Under the pieces are notes generated by a model. The model did no database searches and was not told the DNA's origin. It saw only the letters and a program-made list of their open reading frames with translations. Made by a program: the position numbers and the translations under genes. DNA of 29,402 bases from Candidatus Schekmanbacteria bacterium (GTDB lineage Bacteria; CSSED10-310; JACPHN01): the NCBI GenBank assembly GCA_016188575.1, contig JACPHN010000093.1, forward strand, positions 1-29,402, written 5' to 3'. Shown piece after piece: positions 24,697 to 29,402 of the stretch; positions within the stretch are counted from its first letter, which is position 1; each line of letters starts with the position of its first letter.

Positions 24697-26562
24697 CTAT
24701 GATGCGCTGGCGGCTTGTGGCGTATGCCCGGGCGAATCCGGCTGGCAACCCCCCGGTGTGGTCGGTGGTTGCGGCGCCGGGGGCCGAGTCACGGCGATAC
24801 CGAGCAGGTCGAGCTGCGCGGTGTCGACGGCAGACGGGGCTTGTGTCAGCAAGCAAACCGCCTGGTTCGTCTTCGGAAACGCAATGACGTCGCGGATCGA
24901 ATCCGCGCCCACCAAGACCATGACGAGGCGATCCATTCCAAGCGCCATGCCGCCGTGCGGCGGCGCTCCAAGCGCCAGCGCGTCGAGGAGGAAACCGAAT
25001 TTCTCGCGTGCCTGGGCGTCCGTCAAGCCGAGCACCGCGAAGATTTTGCCTTGCAGCTCCTGGTCGTGGATTCTGATCGAACCGGAGCCCATCTCGTAGC
25101 CGTTGAGCACGAGATCGTAAGCCGTTGCTCGGATTGCCCCCGGGTCGGTATCCAGAAGCGGGATGTCCTCCTCGCGCAGATTCGTGAATGGATGGTGCGC
25201 GCTCTCCCAACGCTGGTCCGCCTCGGACCATTCAAAGAGCGGAAAGGCGTTCACCCACAGCGGCGCAAAACCCGTGGGCGCCGGAAGATCGCTGGCCGCA
25301 ACCTCGAGGCGTAGCTGCCCAAGGACCTTCGCGACGATGTTTGCGCGGTCCGCGCAGATCAGCACCAGATCCCCCGCCCCGGCTCCGAGTCGCGACAGCA
25401 AGGCCGCGCGCGCTTCGTCGGTAAGCGCTTTCTTCGCCGCGGAGCTGATGTCGCCACCTTCAAGGACCTTGATCCAGAGCAGCCCGCTGGCTCCGAGCGC
25501 GACGGCCCGCTCCGAGAGCAGATCCAGCTCGCGCCGGCTTCTGTTCTTCGCCTGCGGGATCCGCAGCGCCCGCACCACGCCGCGGCGCTGCAGCGCATCC
25601 GAGAAAATGCGATAATCGACATCTCGCGCCCAATCGCTGATGTCGACGATTTCCAACGGGATGCGCAGATCGGGCTTGTCCGATCCGAAGCGCAACATGG
25701 CTTCGTCGTAACTTATGCGCGGAAACGGCGTCGTCACCGTCCCGCCGCCGACCTCGCGAATCAACCTGCCGACCAGCGGCTCGATGAATTCGAAGATGTT
25801 CTCCTCGCGCACAAAAGAGGCCTCGAGGTCGAGCTGGGTGAACTCGGGCTGTCGGTCGCTTCTCAGGTCCTCGTCGCGGAAACACTTCACGATCTGGTAG
25901 TAGCGCTCGAAGCCAGAGATCATCAGGAGCTGCTTGAAGAGCTGCGGCGACTGCGGCAAGGCGAAGAACTTCCCCTGTTGCACCCGGCTCGGGACGAGAT
26001 AGTCGCGCGCCCCTTCGGGAGTGGACTTGGTGAGCACCGGGGTCTCGACATCGACAAAGCCGAGATCGTCGAAGTGGTTGCGAATGATGCGGATGATCTG
26101 GTGCCGCCTGATGAGGTTGCTCTGCATCTCAGGACGCCGGAGATCGAGAAACCGCCACCTGAGCCGCAGCTCCTCGGAGACGCGTCGTCCCGTTTCGATG
26201 GTGTAGGGCAAGGGGCGGGAGCGATTGAGCAGGGCCAGGCGCTCGGCTTTGACCTCGACGAGCCCGGTGGCTATCCCTGGGTTTTCGCTGCCCGCGGGTC
26301 GCTGGCGCAGCGTGCCCCTGACGGCCACAACGTATTCGGGGCGCAGCTCACGAGCCGCCTCGACCAGCTCCGCAGTCTCGAAGACCACCTGAGTGATCCC
26401 GCTCTTGTCCCGCAAGTCGGCAAAAACCAGCCCGCCGTGGTCTCGCGTGCGCTCGATCCAGCCCAGCAACGTCAGCTCGATGCCGACGTCGCTGAGTCTC
26501 GGCGCGCCACATACATGGGTCCGCGACCAATTGGCAAGTGGTTCGATCTGAAGCGTAGCCAT
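24697..26562 (-). CDS. aspS: Aspartyl-tRNA synthetase
   Basis: 621 residues from ATG 26562. It charges tRNA-Asp, and in some bacteria also tRNA-Asn, with aspartate. N-terminal OB-fold anticodon domain (about 1-120), then class II motifs: motif 1 around LGFVDVETP, motif 2 FRDEDLRSDRQPEFTQLD (228-245), the bacterial insertion domain in the middle, and motif 3 near GMALGMDRLVM. In the OB fold, RTRDHGG has His42 where E. coli has Leu, a change associated with non-discriminating enzymes. The C-terminus carries about 30 extra residues rich in Pro and Gln. Last gene of the four-gene minus operon, 31 nt after the sirtuin gene. The Shine-Dalgarno is poor (AAAGGAA 14 nt away). Confidence 0.97.
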   Translation of the reverse strand: MATLQIEPLANWSRTHVCGAPRLSDVGIELTLLGWIERTRDHGGLVFADLRDKSGITQVVFETAELVEAARELRPEYVVAVRGTLRQRPAGSENPGIATGLVEVKAERLALLNRSRPLPYTIETGRRVSEELRLRWRFLDLRRPEMQSNLIRRHQIIRIIRNHFDDLGFVDVETPVLTKSTPEGARDYLVPSRVQQGKFFALPQSPQLFKQLLMISGFERYYQIVKCFRDEDLRSDRQPEFTQLDLEASFVREENIFEFIEPLVGRLIREVGGGTVTTPFPRISYDEAMLRFGSDKPDLRIPLEIVDISDWARDVDYRIFSDALQRRGVVRALRIPQAKNRSRRELDLLSERAVALGASGLLWIKVLEGGDISSAAKKALTDEARAALLSRLGAGAGDLVLICADRANIVAKVLGQLRLEVAASDLPAPTGFAPLWVNAFPLFEWSEADQRWESAHHPFTNLREEDIPLLDTDPGAIRATAYDLVLNGYEMGSGSIRIHDQELQGKIFAVLGLTDAQAREKFGFLLDALALGAPPHGGMALGMDRLVMVLVGADSIRDVIAFPKTNQAVCLLTQAPSAVDTAQLDLLGIAVTRPPAPQPPTTPGGCQPDSPGHTPQAASAS

Positions 26563-26593
26563 GATTCGGCGCTCGATTCCTTTGGTGATGCGG

Positions 26594-27349
26594 TTACTGG
26601 GTGCAGGCGTCGAGGATGATGTCGACCAGCTCGGGAAGCGCTTCTCCAGCGGTGGCGCGGAGAGACAGATGAACGATGGGGGTCAAGATTGTGGGTTCGG
26701 GGTTGATCTCGGCGATGAACGCGCCTTGCGCGAGGGCGAGCCGCGGGAGGTCGGCGGCCGGTGTCACCACGGCGCTGGTTCCGATGACCAGGAACAGGGC
26801 GGCGCCAGTCGCCGCGGCGAATGCTCGATCGAGCAATCCGGGGTCGAGGGATTCACCGAACCACACGATGTCCGGCCGCAACAGCGCTCCGCACTCGCAG
26901 CACGGCGGGAGCTCCGGGAGCTGCTCCATGAGCTCCACACGGTGGTGCTCCCCGGTGCACCGGGTTCGCCAGATATTGCCGTGAAGCTCGAGCACCCGCT
27001 CGGTGCCGGCCCGTTGGTGAAGCCCATCGACGTTTTGGGTGATGAGCTGAAACTGGTCCCCCACCGCCAGCTCGAGGCGGCGCAGGCAGTGATGTCCGGC
27101 GTTGGGCAGCGCCGCGGCGATGATGCCACGGCGCCAGTCGTACCATTCCCAGACGGTGAGAGGATCGGCGGCAAATGCGTACGGCGTCGCCAAGTCCTCG
27201 GCCCGGTAGCGCCGCCACAGGCCATCGGCGCCGCGAAACGTCGGGACCTTGCTTTCCGCCGAAATCCCTGCGCCCGTGAGCGCGACGATGCTCCCGTGGC
27301 TTGCCTGGCGAAGCTGGTGCTCGTGCTCCGCGGATAGCGCCAGGGTCAC
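26594..27349 (-). CDS. Sir2-family NAD-dependent protein deacylase (sirtuin)
   Basis: 251 residues from GTG 27349, overlapping the previous stop by four bases. NAD-binding and catalytic motifs are GAGIS (26-30), PTFRG (36-40), TQNVDGLH (104-111) and catalytic His123. Tyr70 and Arg73 in WYDWRR match the Y-x-x-R pair of class III (SIRT5-like) enzymes that prefer acidic acyl groups such as succinyl. The zinc site looks incomplete: Cys150 and Cys153 are present, and Cys131 begins the first pair, but its partner is not a Cys (CTGEHH). His135 or His136 may replace it. It probably removes acyl groups from lysines of metabolic proteins. Confidence 0.93.
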   Translation of the reverse strand: MTLALSAEHEHQLRQASHGSIVALTGAGISAESKVPTFRGADGLWRRYRAEDLATPYAFAADPLTVWEWYDWRRGIIAAALPNAGHHCLRRLELAVGDQFQLITQNVDGLHQRAGTERVLELHGNIWRTRCTGEHHRVELMEQLPELPPCCECGALLRPDIVWFGESLDPGLLDRAFAAATGAALFLVIGTSAVVTPAADLPRLALAQGAFIAEINPEPTILTPIVHLSLRATAGEALPELVDIILDACTQ

Positions 27350-27909
27350 GACCGTGCCCCCTCTTGCTCCGCGGTGCCGCGCGCGTGTGTCGCCATGGGG
27401 TATTCGAGCAGGTACTCGCGGCTGAGGGATTCATACCGGCGAGCGAGGTCCGCGATCGTGGCAACCTCCTCATCGGTGAGGGGCCGCGTGACCTGAGCCG
27501 GCCGCCCGAGCAGCAGGCTTCCCGGCGGGAAGGTCTTGCCCTGAGAAACGAGCGCGCCGGCGCCCACGATCGAGCGCGAGGCGATCCGAGCGAGATCGAG
27601 CACGATCGCGCCAATGCCGACAAGCACGTCGTCTTCGACCACACAAGCGTGGACGACGGCAGCGTGACCGACGGTTACGCCGTTGCCGATGACAGTCGGC
27701 GGTCCGCCCGTTCGCCCGTGCACTGTGGCGTTGTCTTGAATATTGGTGCGCTCCCCGATCCGGATGGGTGCGACGTCGCCGCGCACGACGACCCCCGGCC
27801 AGATGCTGCTGTGGGCACCGACCACGACGTCACCGATGATCACGGCCGCCGGGTGCACGAATGCCGACGCAGCAATCTGCGGCAGCGCGCCGCGAAATGG
27901 ACCGATCAC
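27346..27909 (-). CDS. Gamma carbonic anhydrase family protein
   Basis: 187 residues from GTG 27909, with GGAG 8 nt upstream. It is a left-handed beta-helix of hexapeptide repeats (IGDVVVGAHSSIWPG, IGNGVTVGH). The three zinc ligands are His64, His82 and His87, the usual spacing of the gamma-CA/YrdA/PaaY group. A C-terminal helix (EEVATIADLARRYESLSREYL) closes the trimer. Many members have little carbonic anhydrase activity, and some act as thioesterases or unknown acyl-related enzymes, so the activity is not certain. The gene overlaps the sirtuin start (GTGA) and follows the chalcone-isomerase-like gene by 32 nt. Confidence 0.9.
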   Translation of the reverse strand: MIGPFRGALPQIAASAFVHPAAVIIGDVVVGAHSSIWPGVVVRGDVAPIRIGERTNIQDNATVHGRTGGPPTVIGNGVTVGHAAVVHACVVEDDVLVGIGAIVLDLARIASRSIVGAGALVSQGKTFPPGSLLLGRPAQVTRPLTDEEVATIADLARRYESLSREYLLEYPMATHARGTAEQEGARS

Positions 27910-27941
27910 AGGAGATTCTCCGGAGCTTTACCCCACCCGGC

Positions 27942-28508
27942 CTACTGGCCGAGCATGCCCGCCTTGAGGTCCTTGTCAGCGGGCACATTTCCGAACCAGA
28001 CGGCCATCAATGCTGCCGCGAAATCCGCTCCCTCGACGGCGCCAGCCTCCTTGCCATTGATCGATACCTTCGTGCCGGAACCCGGCAGATAGGTGACGAC
28101 CGCGCGCTCTCCCTCGTGCATGGTCGCCCACAGACTGCAGAAGCGGTCGAGCCGGTCCTTGAGAGCGCCCATCTTGTCGGCCGAGTTGTTTGCGAACCCA
28201 TCGCGCCAGGCCCCCGTGAGCTTTTCCTGGCTCACCTCATGAAGGAAGTGCATGGTCACGCTCTTGGGAACGTCCGCGGTGATGACGCTGTTGGCGTCGG
28301 TGGTTTTTGCCGGCAGGTACAGTGCGCCGACATACACCTTGACGAACATCTTCGTGCGCAGGCCGAGCCCGTTGAGGACGAGTTTTTGCTCGCCGGCGGT
28401 CGCCGTGTCGTCGAACGTCACTCCGGCGAGCTCGGCAGCTCCTGCGAGGGATCCACCAATCAGTGCGGCAGCGAGTGTCAACACAATCAGACGATAGATT
28501 CGCAACAT
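27942..28508 (-). CDS. Chalcone-isomerase-like periplasmic protein
   Basis: 188 residues from ATG 28508; GGAG lies 9 nt upstream, and a longer frame is rejected. An N-terminal signal peptide (LIVLTLAAALIGGSLAGA, cleavage after about residue 24) is followed by GVTFDDTATAGEQKLVLNGLG, seen in pieces as VKVYVGALYLP and WATMHEGERAVVTYLPG, typical of bacterial CHI-like proteins. These have the chalcone isomerase fold but no flavonoid pathway; some bind fatty acids. First gene of the operon, and the only secreted one, downstream of the promoter at 28570-28598. Confidence 0.83.
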   Translation of the reverse strand: MLRIYRLIVLTLAAALIGGSLAGAAELAGVTFDDTATAGEQKLVLNGLGLRTKMFVKVYVGALYLPAKTTDANSVITADVPKSVTMHFLHEVSQEKLTGAWRDGFANNSADKMGALKDRLDRFCSLWATMHEGERAVVTYLPGSGTKVSINGKEAGAVEGADFAAALMAVWFGNVPADKDLKAGMLGQ

Positions 28509-28569
28509 CGGTGTGATCTCCGGCGAGTCAGGTGCGTGCTGCCCGGAACTCGGGCCACAATCGCCGAAA

Positions 28570-28598
28570 AGTGTATTCGCCGCGTCCCGGCGTGTCAA
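28570..28598 (-). promoter_or_regulatory. Promoter of the CHI-like/gamma-CA/sirtuin/aspS operon
   Basis: Consensus -35 TTGACA (28598-28593) and -10 TACACT (28575-28570) with 17 nt between them on the minus strand. The predicted start near 28563 leaves about 55 nt of leader before ATG 28508. One of the two best promoters seen in the window. Confidence 0.75.
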
Positions 28599-28752
28599 GG
28601 AGACGCCGGCCCTAAATTCCGCAGGTTCTTGGCGCAGCGACACCCCCGGCAGGAAAGCTGGGCGCCGTGGGCGTAGAGTCAGTTCCGCTCCGAGCGGCAC
28701 CAGGCCGTGGGCACCGCTTGCCAGTCATCCATTCGTCAGCCGGTCCGAAACC

Positions 28753-28768
28753 CCGCCCTTCAGGGCGG
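28753..28768. repeat. Palindromic hairpin, REP-like unit 1
   Basis: CCGCCCT, TC, AGGGCGG: seven perfect base pairs (or six with a TTCA loop). It lies 15 bases before the next palindrome. The region 28620-28960 contains no gene but three such palindromes, typical of extragenic repeat clusters. Confidence 0.6.
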
Positions 28769-28783
28769 AATCGCCGCGGAACC

Positions 28784-28814
28784 CCGGCCTGAAGGCCGGC
28801 ATCCTTATTGGTCG
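28784..28814 (-). repeat. Dispersed palindromic repeat, copy B
   Basis: Reverse complement of this element matches copy A at 19996-20026 in 27 of 31 bases by hand alignment. The CCGGCCT/AGGCCGG palindrome (28784-28799) is perfect here and partial in copy A. The conserved flank GGATGCCGGCC plus the ACCAATA side shows that more than the palindrome is shared. Confidence 0.75.
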
Positions 28815-28900
28815 CGGGGACGCCGCGAACCGTCAGCATGCACCAGACAACAGTCTCGAGGCGTCGCTCCAGGACCCCGCCCAGACCTTCCTCCCATCCA

Positions 28901-28924
28901 CGGCCTTGAGGCCGCGGCGTTTTT
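28901..28924 (+). repeat. Palindrome followed by a T-run
   Basis: CGGCCT, TG, AGGCCG (28901-28914), then five T at 28920-28924. The form is that of a terminator, but no plus-strand gene lies upstream within the window, so it is more likely a third REP-like unit or a barrier against read-through into the right-edge gene. Confidence 0.45.
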
Positions 28925-28961
28925 CCGGACGGATGATCCCTGATCAGCCCCGCGGTACGGC

Positions 28962-28990
28962 TTGTGCCGCGCGTGCGGCCGCGGCATACT
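28962..28990 (+). promoter_or_regulatory. Candidate promoter of the right-edge gene
   Basis: TTGTGC (28962-28967) and CATACT (28985-28990) with 17 nt spacing. The start near 28997 leaves about 21 nt before ATG 29018. The -35 resembles that of the left-edge gene (TTGTGT). Confidence 0.38.
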
Positions 28991-29017
28991 GGGTAGTGGG
29001 CGAACCGGAGGATGCCA

Positions 29018-29402
29018 ATGACGCAGCGCGTCGCTTCTCTCTCTCTCTGTGCTCTTACTGGCGGTCGCTACCGTGGCCGCCGCCGCGGGTGACTCCTTCG
29101 AGAGCGGTACCACGACGGCGTTGCCGTGGCACCGCGACCCGCCAGACGGGTGGCGGGTCGAAGCGGGGGACGCCGCCGACGGCGTCTGGGCCGTCCGCAC
29201 CGCGCCGCTCGCCGACGGCGCCTCCGCCATCCTCGAGGTGACGCTGGAGATCGAAACTACCGGCGAGGTGTCGTTCTGGCTGACGACCTCCACCGAGAGC
29301 GACCGCGACGAGCTCGTGTTCTGGATCGTCGGCAGCTCCGGGCAGGCGTACGAGAAGGGCCGCTGGTCGGGGGAGCGCCCATGGGAGCAAGTGGCGTTCC
29401 GG
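29018..29402 (+). CDS. Secreted protein with frame-broken signal peptide (partial, runs off right edge)
   Basis: GGAGG (29007-29011) lies 6 nt before ATG 29018. That frame gives MTQRVASLSL and then leaves the coding frame. From 29049 another frame gives VLLLAVATVAAAAGDSF, a signal peptide end, followed by a beta-rich domain (DSFESG, GEVSFWLTTSTES, LVFWIVGSSG) that continues beyond the window. This resembles the jelly-roll concanavalin-like domains of bacterial exoproteins. The two parts are joined by the (CT)6 tract. One more CT unit would restore a continuous reading frame with a perfect signal peptide. As written the gene is off or the count is an assembly error. The start resembles the left-edge gene. 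Confidence 0.65.
29037..29048 (+). repeat. (CT)6 tract in a signal peptide gene
   Basis: Six CT units, in the codons for the hydrophobic part of the signal peptide. The distance from ATG 29018 to the downstream frame is 3n+1, so gain of one unit (2 nt) puts both parts in one frame. It is the counterpart of the (GA)8 tract at 1-16. Confidence 0.85.

Noticed and set aside
24691-24708. AGCGCA/TGCGCT hairpin over the aspS stop codon
   Set aside because: Six base pairs and no T-run; not enough to call a terminator.
28513-29241. Plus-strand frame of 242 residues
   Set aside because: It crosses the palindromes and is out of frame with both parts of the right-edge secreted protein.

Overview
The window is about 29.4 kb of GC-rich bacterial DNA. 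Gene style suggests a deltaproteobacterial-type lineage in the broad sense (Myxococcota, Binatota or relatives): tRNAs without an encoded CCA, a choice-of-anchor B lipoprotein, a GEVED surface protein, a HEAT-repeat nucleotide-transporter-like protein, a soluble Ser/Thr kinase, and an aspS-sirtuin-gamma carbonic anhydrase cluster. That placement is inference; there is no rRNA or other strong phylogenetic marker here. No CRISPR array, insertion sequence, prophage or integrase was seen.

Layout. 1-34 (minus): the first codons of a secreted-type protein running off the left edge, with its own RBS and candidate promoter. 381-600: a good sigma70-type promoter driving tRNA-Gly(GCC) and tRNA-Cys(GCA). 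782-6818 (plus): a DUF2868 membrane protein translationally coupled to a DUF3482 GTPase, a small membrane/coiled-coil protein, a stand-alone E2-type acyltransferase domain and a choice-of-anchor B lipoprotein. 6840-7595 (minus): a metallo-beta-lactamase-fold hydrolase. 7812-16226 (plus): a tight six-gene block, with mostly overlapping genes: an atypical type III PLP decarboxylase, a SAM methyltransferase, a 1055-residue nucleotide-transporter-like protein with HEAT repeats and a cyclic-nucleotide-binding-like end, two HAMP membrane sensors with degenerate SpoIIE-like C-termini, and between them a 127-residue cyclic-nucleotide-binding-like protein. 16235-16926: no gene seen.

16927-19872 (plus): a large GEVED surface protein with a roughly 245-residue Thr/Ala repeat linker. 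20079-21020 (minus): a PhnD-like binding protein, divergent from a Ser/Thr kinase (21241-22530). 22662-24603 (plus): TetR regulator and patatin phospholipase. 28508-24697 (minus): a compact operon of chalcone-isomerase-like protein, gamma carbonic anhydrase, sirtuin and aspartyl-tRNA synthetase behind a good promoter. 28620-28960: palindromic REP-like elements, one of which recurs at 19996-20026. The right edge holds the start of another secreted protein whose signal peptide is split by a (CT)6 tract.

The most promising candidate for an undescribed system is the 7812-16226 block, especially 9711-16226, where transport, HEAT scaffold, nucleotide sensing and two pseudo-phosphatase-like membrane sensors are co-translated. 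The second is the pair of edge genes with CT dinucleotide tracts in their signal peptides, which look like candidate phase-variable surface or secreted proteins.
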